64,000 nucleotides of DNA from Roseococcus suduntuyensis (GTDB taxonomy: Bacteria > Pseudomonadota > Alphaproteobacteria > Acetobacterales > Acetobacteraceae), in NCBI RefSeq assembly GCF_014196305.1, contig NZ_JACIDJ010000005.1, positions 1 through 64,000 of the forward strand. Direction: 5' to 3'. Positions within the stretch are counted from its first letter, which is position 1; every line of letters starts with the position of its first letter. Below the pieces are notes generated by a model. It saw only the letters and a program-made list of their open reading frames with translations, was not told the origin of the DNA and did not search any database. Positions 9,509 through 17,600 of this stretch are shown here, in pieces. A program made the position numbers and the translations under genes.

Positions 9509-9517
9509 ACCGGGAGC
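9497..9517. terminator. Hairpin spanning the moaB stop codon
   Basis: GCTCCCGG (9497-9504) and CCGGGAGC (9510-9517) form a perfect 8-bp stem around the loop CTGAA, which contains part of the TGA stop. No T-run follows, so it is at best a weak or rho-assisted end. It sits between convergent moaB and the leftward TerB-like gene. Confidence 0.4.
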
Positions 9518-9536
9518 TGCCGAGCGGCCGATTCAT

Positions 9537-9641
9537 GCCTTTGGCGATTCGCCAAAGGCGATCAGACGCTGCTCTAGAAGCCAAGTTTTCTAGAGCAAGA
9601 AATCCGACCGGATGATTCCATCCGGTCGGATATCGCTCTAG
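9537..9641. repeat. Composite palindromic intergenic element, copy 2
   Basis: Three nested inverted repeats lie side by side. GCCTTTGGCGA (9537-9547) faces TCGCCAAAGGC (9549-9559). GCTCTAGAA (9571-9579) faces TTCTAGAGC (9588-9596). ATCCGACCGGAT (9602-9613) faces ATCCGGTCGGAT (9620-9631), with a second outer pair CTAGAGC/GCTCTAG around the last. The core is the same as at 103-132. The stop codon of the leftward gene (9638-9640) is formed by the element's right edge. GATCAGACGCT (9560-9570) recurs at 6210-6220 upstream of the UDG gene. Confidence 0.8.
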
Positions 9642-10207
9642 CCCTCGAACACCGCCGCCAGTTCGCCCAGCAGCTTGCGCTCCACGGCCGAGACGCGGTT
9701 GCCCAGGCCCAGGAAGCCACCGGCCGCGTCGGCCACCGCCTCGGCCTGGCCCAGCACCACGTCGCGCAGGGCGTGGCGCTGCTCGAGCGGCATGTCCGCC
9801 ACCAGGGCATGGGCATAGGCCTTCCAGGCGGCCAGCAGCTCGGCGCCCGGCGGCTGGGCCAGCCATTGTTCCAGCAGCTTGTGCCCGACATCGCCGGCCT
9901 TCAGCCCCGCCTTGTGCGCGCCGGAGAGGACCGCGCTGCGCTCCTCCGAGGAAAGGGTGCCATCGGCCCAGGCCACCATCACCAGCGGCGCCAGGGCGAA
10001 GGCGGCGAAGGTCTGGGCACCGATGCCCAGGCCCGTCAGCCGGTCCAGCACCGCGGCGTCATTGATGCCGGAGGCCGCGGCGAGCGCCGCATGGGTGCTC
10101 TGCGCCGGGTCGGCCTCGCGCAGCTGGCGCAGCAGGGCCTCGTTGTGGCGTGCGAAGAAGGCCTCTTCCAGGGCCGCGCGCCGATCCTCGAAAATCCGTT
10201 CCGACAT
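9638..10207 (-). CDS. TerB-like helical protein of unknown function
   Basis: A 189-residue soluble, mostly helical protein. The centre (about 65-110) has the pattern LAPLVMVAWADGTLSSEER followed by a further helix pair, which resembles the metal-binding helix-loop of the TerB/tellurite-resistance fold (WADG..SxEE). Similarity is at motif level only, and no function is assigned. The start at ATG 10207 has a TGAGGAC ribosome site just upstream. It stands alone between a repeat element and a divergent-looking spacer. Confidence 0.7.
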   Translation of the reverse strand: MSERIFEDRRAALEEAFFARHNEALLRQLREADPAQSTHAALAAASGINDAAVLDRLTGLGIGAQTFAAFALAPLVMVAWADGTLSSEERSAVLSGAHKAGLKAGDVGHKLLEQWLAQPPGAELLAAWKAYAHALVADMPLEQRHALRDVVLGQAEAVADAAGGFLGLGNRVSAVERKLLGELAAVFEG

Positions 10208-10288
10208 GGTGTCCTCACCCTGCGTGGCGCCGCGCCCTGGATGGGCGCGGCCCGCTTCGGCGTGAACATGCCATGTTGCGGCGCGGGA

Positions 10289-11260
10289 TTACACCACCCC
10301 CGACCAATCCGCCGGCGCGAAACGGTAGCCCTGCCCGTCGCGCACCATCATGCCATTGGAAGGGAAGGGGAAATGATAGCCGGTGACGCGCATCCGTTCG
10401 CTCGACACGCGGTCCATGATGCGGCGGCGGGCGGCGGCGGCGGCGTCGCCATCCATGTCGAAGACGATCTGCCAGTCCGGGCGGCGGGCGTTCACCTCGG
10501 GCCTGTTCGTGATGTCGGCCAGGTACATCATCTGCGCGTCGCCATCGGCCACGTGATAGAGCGTGTGTCCCGGCGTATGGCCATGCGCCGCGACGGCGCG
10601 GATGCCGGGCAGCACCTCCGCCCCGTCCTCCACCTGGCGGATGCGGGCGCGGTAGGGGGCGAAGCGGCGGGTGGTGTTGGCGAAGGTGCCGCGCTGGCCC
10701 TCCGGCGCGCGGGCGGCATTGCCCTCATCGGTCCAGAAGGCCCATTCGGCGGCGGGCACGATGATCTCGGCATTGGGGAAGACCACCTCGTTCTGCGCGG
10801 TGGTCAGGCCCGTGATGTGGTCGCCATGGAAATGGCTGACCACGACGGCATTGACGCGTGCCGCATCCAGCCCTGCCGCGCGCATGTTGGCGGCCAGCAT
10901 GCCGGCCGTGGGGGCCATCTGCGCGCCCGTGCCGGCGTCGAAGACGATGAGGCCGCGCGGGGTTTCCACGAAGGTGATGGTGAAGGGGACGGTCAGCGTG
11001 TCCTGCGGCATCCCCTGTTCGGCCAGCAGGGCCTGGACATCGGCGGTGGGGGCGTTGCGGACGAAGCCCTCGACGGGGCGGCGGAAGAACCCGTCATGCA
11101 CGGTGGTGACGGTGAAGCCGCCCAGCTTGAAGCGGTAGAAGCCCGGGGCCTGCTGGGCGGCGGCCGGGGCGGCGGCGGGCGCCTGGGCCGCGGCGGGCAG
11201 CGCCAGCGCCGTGGCGAAGGCCGCCGAGCCGGCGAAGAGGGTGCGACGTTCTGCACGCAT
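10289..11260 (-). CDS. Exported MBL-fold metallo-hydrolase
   Basis: A 323-residue metallo-beta-lactamase-fold protein. The N terminus MRAERRTLFAGSAAF followed by an alanine-rich stretch and ALPAAAQA is a probable Tat signal, so it should act in the periplasm. Zinc-site motifs are VVSHFHGDHITGL, HGHTPGHTLYHV and the later YLADI aspartate. The fold serves lactonases, hydrolases and sulfatases; nothing visible fixes the substrate. The start at ATG 11260 was chosen because the signal peptide begins there and the frame upstream overlaps the divergent membrane gene. Confidence 0.88.
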   Translation of the reverse strand: MRAERRTLFAGSAAFATALALPAAAQAPAAAPAAAQQAPGFYRFKLGGFTVTTVHDGFFRRPVEGFVRNAPTADVQALLAEQGMPQDTLTVPFTITFVETPRGLIVFDAGTGAQMAPTAGMLAANMRAAGLDAARVNAVVVSHFHGDHITGLTTAQNEVVFPNAEIIVPAAEWAFWTDEGNAARAPEGQRGTFANTTRRFAPYRARIRQVEDGAEVLPGIRAVAAHGHTPGHTLYHVADGDAQMMYLADITNRPEVNARRPDWQIVFDMDGDAAAAARRRIMDRVSSERMRVTGYHFPFPSNGMMVRDGQGYRFAPADWSGVV

Positions 11261-11351
11261 GGAAGCGATCCCTGTCTTTCCTGGATGGAAAGGATATGGG
11301 CCGCAAGATGCCTTCGGACAGGGGGAGGGTTCCGCTTGGACGGGAAGGGCC

Positions 11352-11750
11352 ATGATGGCAATATGGATCAGTATGACGCGCCTCAGACCGCTCGTGGACC
11401 TGTCCATCCGGCGTGCCTGCGCCTTCGCGACGCTGGCCATCGTGCTGGTGGTGGGCTCCCTGATGTTCGACCCGGTGCTGGCCCTGCGGGTCGGTGGGGC
11501 GGCCTCCACCCTGGTGGCGATGGCCCTCTTCGTCGCGGCCTGGCGGGCGCCGCGGCGCGATGTGCGCGACACCGAGATCTACGGGTTGCTTCGCAGCGCG
11601 AACCCGCCGCTGGCCTATCTCTCCGAACCCGGCACCAAGGCGCAGATCGCGGCCGTGCTGCGGGAGCGGCTGCTGTGGCATGCCGAGCGCGCGCTCTATG
11701 TGCCCCTGGTGTTCTGGGCCCTGGCGCTGGTCCTGGCCTTGGTGACCTGA
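11352..11750 (+). CDS. Small three-helix membrane protein
   Basis: A 132-residue protein not assigned to a family. Hydrophobic segments lie at about 22-40, 48-62 and 112-131, separated by a charged loop. The start at ATG 11352 (or the adjacent ATG 11355) has GGAAGGG about five bases upstream. An earlier frame extension would overlap the divergent MBL gene. It ends six bases before the convergent argC stop. Likely an inner-membrane protein; role unknown. Confidence 0.6.
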   Translation: MMAIWISMTRLRPLVDLSIRRACAFATLAIVLVVGSLMFDPVLALRVGGAASTLVAMALFVAAWRAPRRDVRDTEIYGLLRSANPPLAYLSEPGTKAQIAAVLRERLLWHAERALYVPLVFWALALVLALVT

Positions 11751-11756
11751 CGGCCC

Positions 11757-12734
11757 TCACGGCCAGACGGGCATGCCCTCCAGTCCCAAGGTCTCGGGCA
11801 GCCCGCAGATCAGGTTCGCGTTCTGCACCGCCTGGCCGGCCGCCCCCTTGCCCAGATTGTCCACCACGCCCATCGCCATGACCAGTTCGCGCGTCGGGTC
11901 GGCCGCGTAGCTGACGAAGGCGAGGTTGGAACCGGTGGCCCATTTGGTCTGTGGCGGCTTGTCGGTCACGCGGATGAAGGGGCGCCCGGCATAGAAGCGC
12001 CGCGCCGCCTCCAGGCAATCCTGCGTGGTGGCGCGGCCACGGCAATAGATGGTGGCGAGGATGCCCCGGGTCATCGGCACCAGATGTGGCGTGAACACCA
12101 GCCCGGCCGCGCTGCCGTCGCTCAGTTGCTCGATCGTCCGCGCCATTTCGGGCATGTGGACGTGCTGGAGCAGGCCGTAGGGCACCAGGTTCTCGTTGCT
12201 TTCGGCATAGCCGAAGCCGCCGCCGCCGCCGCCCCGGCCGGCGCCCGAGATGCCGGTCTTGGCGTCGATCACGATGTTGCCGGGCGCGACTAGGCTGTTG
12301 GCCAGCAGCGGCGCCAGCGCGGTCAGCGCCGCCGCCGGGAAGCAGCCGGGGTTCGCGACACGGGTCTGGCCCTTGATCCTGTCGGGCCAGACATCGGCCA
12401 GGCCATAGGCCCAGCCTTCGGCGTCGCGGTGATCGCCGCCGATGTCCACGATCTTCACCTCGCCTGGGATGCGCGCCAGCGCCGCGGCCGAACGGCCCGT
12501 GGGCAGCGAGGCGAAGAGCAGGTCGAGGCTGGGTAGGGCGTCGGGGTCCCATGTCTCGATCACCATCCCGGCCAGCCTGGCGGGTGCGCCCGGAAAGCGG
12601 TCGCCGAGGCGGCTGCCGGCGCTGCCTTCGCCCGCCGCGTAGGTGAGTTCGAAGGCCGGGTGGCCGGCGATGAGGCGCAGGGCCTCGCCGCCGCCGAAGC
12701 CGCTGATGCCGACAATGCCGACGCGAAGGGTCAT
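11757..12734 (-). CDS. argC: N-acetyl-gamma-glutamyl-phosphate reductase
   Basis: Cytosolic NADPH-dependent enzyme of arginine biosynthesis. It reduces N-acetylglutamyl phosphate to the semialdehyde. The 325-residue product has the nucleotide loop GIVGISGFGGGEALRL, the active-site cysteine in VANPGCFPAAAL, and a C-terminal half containing HLVPMTRGILATIYCRG. The glycine-rich GRGGGGGGFGYAESNENLV stretch is where the family's substrate loop lies. Upstream is a strong terminator only about 30 bases from the ATG, preceded by an arginine-rich leader ORF, which suggests control by attenuation. Confidence 0.95.
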   Translation of the reverse strand: MTLRVGIVGISGFGGGEALRLIAGHPAFELTYAAGEGSAGSRLGDRFPGAPARLAGMVIETWDPDALPSLDLLFASLPTGRSAAALARIPGEVKIVDIGGDHRDAEGWAYGLADVWPDRIKGQTRVANPGCFPAAALTALAPLLANSLVAPGNIVIDAKTGISGAGRGGGGGGFGYAESNENLVPYGLLQHVHMPEMARTIEQLSDGSAAGLVFTPHLVPMTRGILATIYCRGRATTQDCLEAARRFYAGRPFIRVTDKPPQTKWATGSNLAFVSYAADPTRELVMAMGVVDNLGKGAAGQAVQNANLICGLPETLGLEGMPVWP

Positions 12735-12760
12735 GGTGCTGTCCTGCTGCTGGAAATGGG

Positions 12761-12798
12761 CAAAGAAAAACCCCCGAAGCCAGGGGCTGCGGGGGTTT
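12761..12798 (-). terminator. Rho-independent terminator/attenuator before argC
   Basis: On the minus strand AAACCCCCG (12798-12790) pairs with CGGGGGTTT (12776-12768). An inner AGCC/GGCT extends the stem, and TTTTTC follows. It lies 26-34 bases before the argC ATG, leaving no room for a promoter in between, so it should regulate argC itself. An upstream ACCCCCGA at about 12821-12828 (minus-strand sense) can pair perfectly with the terminator's TCGGGGGT arm and would make a competing antiterminator. Confidence 0.7.
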
Positions 12799-12848
12799 CG
12801 AGATGCGGGCCGGTGCCGCCTCGGGGGTGGGCCGCTAGGGCGCGGCGC

Positions 12849-12944
12849 TCACCGGGGAGGGGCTTGTCTGCACGCAGCCACGAAAGCCGCCGCTGGGAAG
12901 CAGCAACGGCGTCGGTTCGCGGTGCGGAGGCGGAGCCCGTTCAT
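12849..12944 (-). CDS. Candidate arginine-rich leader peptide of argC
   Basis: A 31-codon ORF, MNGLRLRTANRRRCCF followed by an alanine-rich part and ending PPR-stop. Five of the first thirteen residues are arginine, including three consecutive codons CGA-CGC-CGT. It sits about 50 bases before the argC terminator and on the same strand. That layout resembles classical amino-acid attenuators. Cautions: the ribosome site is weak and arginine codons are common in such GC-rich DNA. Confidence 0.35.
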   Translation of the reverse strand: MNGLRLRTANRRRCCFPAAAFVAACRQAPPR

Positions 12945-12989
12945 GGGTGGAAGCCTATGGGCGGCACGCGACGACTGTCAACGCGCGGT

Positions 12990-14672
12990 CTATGCCGCGT
13001 CCAGCAGGCTCGGAAGAAGCGCCGCGTCCGGGTCCTCCGGCGAAAGCGGGTCGCGCGGCAGCACGCGGTGGCGCAGCACCATGGCGGCAAGTGCGGCGCG
13101 GTTGGCATCGCTGGTGCGCGCGGCCTCCCAATTCATCGCGGCCGCGCTGGTGAGGTGATAGAGCGCACCCGCCGCCGCCCGGGCCAGCGCCTCGTCCCCG
13201 CCCGCGCGTTCGGCCAGCGCCACCGCACGCGCCCAGGCCTGCGCCGCGCCGTCCAGCGGCGCCTCGGCCAGCAGCGCGGCCACATGGGCGGAGAGGGCCT
13301 CCAGCGACCCCTCGCGCTTGGCGGCCCGCAGCACATCGAGTGCGACGATGTTGCTCGTGCCCTCCCAGATGCTGCCGAGATGCGCATCGCGCAGCAGCTT
13401 GGCCTCGGGCCATTCCTCGATGTAGCCGCAGCCGCCGCGCACCTCCATCGCATCGCCGGTCACGGCGCGCGCGTCGCGGCAGGCGCGGTATTTCAGCAGG
13501 GGGGTCAGGATGCGGAGGAGGGGTCGCGCCGCCTCCTCGCCGGCATCGCTGCGGCGCAGGGCCTCGGCGGTCTGGAAGACCATGGTGCGGGCCTGCTCCG
13601 CGCGCATGAGCATCTTCGCCAGCTGCCTGCGCATCAGCGGCATCTCGACGAGGCGCCGGCCGAAGGCCTGGCGGTTGCGGGCGACATGCAGCGCCTCGGC
13701 CACCGCGCGGCGCATCATGCCCGCGGCCCGCACCCCGTTCGACAGGCGGGAGTTGTTCACCATGTCGGCCATCTGCTTGAAGCCGGCCTCGGGGTCGCCG
13801 ATGAGCCAGGCGCGCGCGCCCTCCATCCGCACCTCGCCACTCGCCATGCTGCGCGTGCCGAGCTTGTCCTTCAGCCGCACGATGCGAAGGCTGTTGGGCG
13901 TGCCGTCGGGCAGGGTGCGCGGCAGGAGAAACAGGCCCACGCCCTTCAGGCCGGGCGGCCCGCCCTCGATTCGCGCCAGCACCAGGGCGAGCTCCGCATC
14001 GGGGTTGGAGCAGAACCACTTGTCGCCATGCAGCGCGTGGGTGCCGTCATTGCGCGGGGCGGCCGTGACGGCGGTGTTGGCGATGTCGCTGCCCGCGCCC
14101 TGCTCGGTCATGAACATGGCACCCTGGTGCAGCGCGTCCATGTCCTGGCTGGTCAGCAGCGGCAGATAGCGTTCCACCAGCTCCGGCTGGCCGTAGCGGC
14201 GCAGCGTGCGCGCCAGGCTGTCGGTCATGGAGAGCGGGCAGAGCAGCCCGAATTCCGCCTGGGCGAACAGGAAGGTGAGCGCGTATTTGGCGGCCGGCGG
14301 CAGGGGCGTGGCCCAGCCGAACACGCCCGCGCGGTGGCTCATCGCGGCCAGGCCGAATTCGCCGAAGGCCAGGCGCTCCATCTCGCGATAGGCGGGGTGG
14401 TATTCGATGTGCTGCGCGTCCTCGCCGCGCCGGCTGCGGTGGTGCAGCTCGGGCGGGTTGCGGTCGGCGGTGGCGGAGAGCCCGTCCAGCGCGCCGCCGG
14501 CCAGGGCGCCCAGCTGGTCCAGGCGCGGCTCCAGCACCGCGCGCAGATCGGCGGGCAGATAGAGCGGCAGCAGCCGCGCGAAGGCCGGGTCTGCCCGCCA
14601 GAGGTTGGTGCCGGCCGAATCCGGCACCGCCTCGGGGCCGATTGGCGCGCGGCCGATGGGAGTGATGTGCAT
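12990..14672 (-). CDS. Acyl-CoA dehydrogenase, AidB-like
   Basis: A 560-residue FAD-dependent dehydrogenase, longer than standard acyl-CoA dehydrogenases, as is usual for the AidB/ACAD11-like subgroup. Signatures are MFMTEQGAGSDIANT (flavin/substrate loop), the R.AFGRRL region around the central helices, GGCGYIEEWPEAKLLRDAH, and the catalytic-region SIWEGTSNI. It probably oxidises an acyl-CoA thioester and passes electrons to ETF, fitting the ETF-QO at 4.4 kb. AidB itself has been linked to alkylation stress and DNA binding, so a non-catabolic role is possible. The start is ATG 14672. Confidence 0.9.
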   Translation of the reverse strand: MHITPIGRAPIGPEAVPDSAGTNLWRADPAFARLLPLYLPADLRAVLEPRLDQLGALAGGALDGLSATADRNPPELHHRSRRGEDAQHIEYHPAYREMERLAFGEFGLAAMSHRAGVFGWATPLPPAAKYALTFLFAQAEFGLLCPLSMTDSLARTLRRYGQPELVERYLPLLTSQDMDALHQGAMFMTEQGAGSDIANTAVTAAPRNDGTHALHGDKWFCSNPDAELALVLARIEGGPPGLKGVGLFLLPRTLPDGTPNSLRIVRLKDKLGTRSMASGEVRMEGARAWLIGDPEAGFKQMADMVNNSRLSNGVRAAGMMRRAVAEALHVARNRQAFGRRLVEMPLMRRQLAKMLMRAEQARTMVFQTAEALRRSDAGEEAARPLLRILTPLLKYRACRDARAVTGDAMEVRGGCGYIEEWPEAKLLRDAHLGSIWEGTSNIVALDVLRAAKREGSLEALSAHVAALLAEAPLDGAAQAWARAVALAERAGGDEALARAAAGALYHLTSAAAMNWEAARTSDANRAALAAMVLRHRVLPRDPLSPEDPDAALLPSLLDAA

Positions 14673-14735
14673 GGCGCCCTCCGGATGTCTTGGCCCCGAG
14701 TGTGCGCCCGATGCCCACCTGCCGCCAAGCCGCGC

Positions 14736-15818
14736 TCAGCGCCCCGCCACCGTCGCGGATGGGGCGGCGGCGGGCCTGGCGCGGCGGTCCAGCCGCGCGG
14801 CGAAGCCCGCCAGCACCAGGGTGCCGCTGGCCAGCAGCAGGGGCTCCAGCCAGGGTTGCGCGCCAGGCATTTCGGCCAGGGCGAGGCTGGCCAGGTAGGA
14901 CAGGAAGAGGCCCAGGCTGAACACCGGCAGGCTCTGCCGCCCGATGGCGCCGAGCACGCGGCCCAACCGCCCCCGCGCCCAGCCCACGCCGATCGGCACC
15001 AGGGCGGCCACCAGCCAGGCGAGGGCCACCGCATGCAGCAGCCGCAGCGGGGCCAGCTGTTCCTTGCCGGTGAGGACGAGCGGCAATCTGTCCGTCACCC
15101 GCATCCACAGCCCCAGCCCCAGGATGGCGAGCGCCGCGGCCAGCAGTGCCGGGTGGAAGCGGACGGCCCGCCCATGCCGCAGGGCCTGGCGCCCGAACCA
15201 GGCGCCCAGCAGGAACAGCGCGACCCAGGCGGGCGGGCTGAAGGCCAGCGTGGTGCCGCCCAGCCCCGGCCAGTCGGCCGGAAGGAACTGCGCCGCCACA
15301 TACATCGCGGCCGGCAGCCAGAGCGCCCGCGCGCCATGCCGCGCCGCCAGCCAGGAGAAGACCGGCAGCACCGCCATCGCCATCAGGAAGACCGGCAGGA
15401 TGCCCATGAAGGGCGGTTGGCAGAGCAGCACCGCGCCGCCCAGCAGCGCCTCCCACGGGCGTTTGATGGCGTGCGGCCAGACCTCGACATCGAAGCGGGT
15501 GGAGGCCAGCGCCACCATCAGCCCGAAGCTGATGAAGACCAGCATGTGCATGCGCCACAGCCGTGCCATGCGGGTGGCCAGGTCACGGCAGGCCTGGGCG
15601 AAGCCGTGCCGTGCCTGCTTCCAGAGAAAGACCGAGCCCAGGCCGAAGCCCGAGAGGAAGACGAACTGTTCGGAACTGTCCGACAGGCCCCAGGCAGGGT
15701 GGATCATCCAGGCGGCCGCCACGCTGCCGGAGATGTGCGAGATGAAGATCGTCACCTGCAGCCAGCCGCGCAGCGCGTCGAGCCGCGCATCGCGCGCCGG
15801 CGACGCCAGGGCGTTCAT
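14736..15818 (-). CDS. OpgC-domain membrane protein
   Basis: A 360-residue integral membrane protein with about ten hydrophobic segments. The N terminus RLDALRGWLQVTIFISHISG matches the OpgC/acyltransferase-3-like entry motif, and SEQFVFLSGFGLG follows. OpgC proteins add succinyl groups to osmoregulated periplasmic glucans; the exact acceptor here is unknown. Its ATG overlaps the stop of the upstream DoxX-like gene (ATGA), so the two are coupled. Confidence 0.85.
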   Translation of the reverse strand: MNALASPARDARLDALRGWLQVTIFISHISGSVAAAWMIHPAWGLSDSSEQFVFLSGFGLGSVFLWKQARHGFAQACRDLATRMARLWRMHMLVFISFGLMVALASTRFDVEVWPHAIKRPWEALLGGAVLLCQPPFMGILPVFLMAMAVLPVFSWLAARHGARALWLPAAMYVAAQFLPADWPGLGGTTLAFSPPAWVALFLLGAWFGRQALRHGRAVRFHPALLAAALAILGLGLWMRVTDRLPLVLTGKEQLAPLRLLHAVALAWLVAALVPIGVGWARGRLGRVLGAIGRQSLPVFSLGLFLSYLASLALAEMPGAQPWLEPLLLASGTLVLAGFAARLDRRARPAAAPSATVAGR

Positions 15819-16249
15819 GCCGCGGCGCCACGCGGGACCAGGCGCGGCAGGTCGCTCCGGTGCGCCACCACCAGGAAGACGCCCATGGCGAGGGTGAACA
15901 GCGCCTCCTTGAACAGCATCGCGCCATCACCGTAGGGGTCTATGCCGATGGGCCCCAGCACGTGCAGGAAGATGGCCCCGCCCATCAGCCCCACCGTCAT
16001 CAGCCCGCCCAGGAGGCGCGTGGGCTGGTTCAGCACCAGTGCCGCCGCCACGATCTCCAGCAGCACCACGCCCCAGCGCAGCTGCGGCTCCAGCGCCGGC
16101 GCGCCGATCCAGTTGGCAAGCGGCAGGAAGACGCCCTCGATGGAGCCCTCCGCGCCATTCAGCTTGAACTGGGAATAGTAGAAGAACTCCCAGGCGATCC
16201 ATCCGGCGGCGAGCCAGGAGAGGGCCCAGAAGAGGCGGCTGCGCGACAT
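15815..16249 (-). CDS. DoxX-like membrane protein
   Basis: A 144-residue membrane protein with four hydrophobic segments, resembling the DoxX-like superfamily (FKLNG early, a central WGVVLLEIVAAALVL helix, and FTLAMGVFLVVAHR last). The start at ATG 16249 is supported by GGAAGG nine bases upstream; the ATG at 16258 sits right on that site. Translationally coupled to the OpgC gene. Probable inner-membrane accessory subunit, partner unknown. Confidence 0.75.
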   Translation of the reverse strand: MSRSRLFWALSWLAAGWIAWEFFYYSQFKLNGAEGSIEGVFLPLANWIGAPALEPQLRWGVVLLEIVAAALVLNQPTRLLGGLMTVGLMGGAIFLHVLGPIGIDPYGDGAMLFKEALFTLAMGVFLVVAHRSDLPRLVPRGAAA

Positions 16250-16351
16250 GCGGGGCATCCTTCCCGGGTCCATGCGGCCCGGCTGGCTGGTTTTCGCCAG
16301 GGGTGCATGCGAGGTTACGGGGCTGATGCCCGCCTCTCTCCAACTGGCCGC

Positions 16352-17571
16352 ATGAGCCATTCCCACTCCCGCCGGCCGGCTGGCCTTGGCGCGGCGCTGG
16401 CCGTCACGGGCCTCGCGCAGTCGCTCGCCACGCTGGCGGTCTTCGCGCTGCCCGTGCTGGTGGCCCAGGCCGCGCCGGATTTCGGGGTGGGGGTGGCGGT
16501 GATCGGCTACCAGGTGGGGCTGGTCTACGTCTTCGCGGCGCTGACCTCGGCGCGGGGCGGGGCGGTGCGGTGCTGCGGCGGGTGGGGCCGCTGCGCACCA
16601 CGCAGCTCGCATTGGTCTGCGCGGGCTGTGGCGCGGCGCTGCTGGCCAGTGCCAGCCCCTGGATCGCCATCGTCGCCTCGGCCCTGCTGGGCGGTGCCTA
16701 TGGGCTGACCAACCCCGCCGCCTCGCAATTGCTGGGGCGGCTGGCGCCGGCCTCGCGCCGGAACCTCGTCTTCGCGGTGAAGCAGATGGGCGTGCCGCTG
16801 GGCGTCGCGCTGGGGGGCCTCATCCTGCCGCGCGTGGCCGAGGCGGCGGGCTGGCGCGTGGGTCTTCTGGGGGCCGGGGCGGTGCTGGTGCTGCTGGCGT
16901 TGGCCATCCAGCCGCTGCGCGCGGGGTGGGATGCGGGGCATGGCGTGGCGTCTGCGGCGCTTGCGCGCTTCCGGCTGCGCGACGCGCCGGCGCTGCACGC
17001 GCTGGCGGTGACGGGCGGTGCCTATGCGCTGGTCCAGATCGCGCTGGGCGCGCACATGGTGGCCATGCTGGTGCTGGATTTCGGTTGGGACCCGGTCTCG
17101 GCCGGGCTGATGGTGGGGCTGTCCCAGGCGGTGGGGGCGTTTTCGCGCATCGGCTGGGCGGTGCTGGCGGATGCCTGGCAGGGCGGGCTGCGCGTGCTGG
17201 TGCTGATCGGCGTGTTCGCCACGCTGTTCTTCGCGCTGCTGCCGCTGGCGCCGGGTGCGGCCACCTGGAAGATCGTGCTGTTGTTCGTGCTGCTGGGCGC
17301 GACCTCGACCGGCTGGAACGGCGTGCTGGTGGCGGAATCGGTGCGGCTGGCGCCGGAGGGCGCGCAGGGGGCGGCCTCCGGCGCGGTGCTCTCGCTCACC
17401 TTCACCGGCGCGGTGATCGGGCCCACCGCGCTGGCGCTGCTGAGCACCGGCATGGGTGGCTACACCACGGCCTTCGCGCTGGCCGGCATGCTCTCATTGG
17501 CCGGGGCCGGCGTGGCATGGTGGTCACGGCGCTTCGCGCCAACTGGTCAGGCCGCGCGGCCTGGGGGATGA
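16352..17571 (+). pseudogene. MFS transporter interrupted by a frameshift
   Basis: The first 70 or so codons (from ATG 16352, MSHSHSRRPAG) give the first two membrane segments up to FAALTSARGGAV. The remaining ten segments continue in another frame from about 16570 (VLRRVGPLRTTQLALV to the TGA at 17571). One missing base in the G-rich tract 16551-16570 explains the shift: the span is 1220 bases, one short of an exact codon multiple. The rebuilt protein would be about 406 residues, a normal MFS length. Either a recent inactivating mutation or a sequencing error. A GTG at 16570 could start a truncated product lacking two helices. Confidence 0.8.
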
Positions 17572-17600
17572 TCCGCGCAAATCTGTTGAGGAACGCCCCG

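Noticed and set aside
12660-15935. A 1091-codon open frame on the plus strand
   Set aside because: Opposite argC, the acyl-CoA dehydrogenase and OpgC, all with clear motifs. The frame has no domain and only GC-rich shadow composition.
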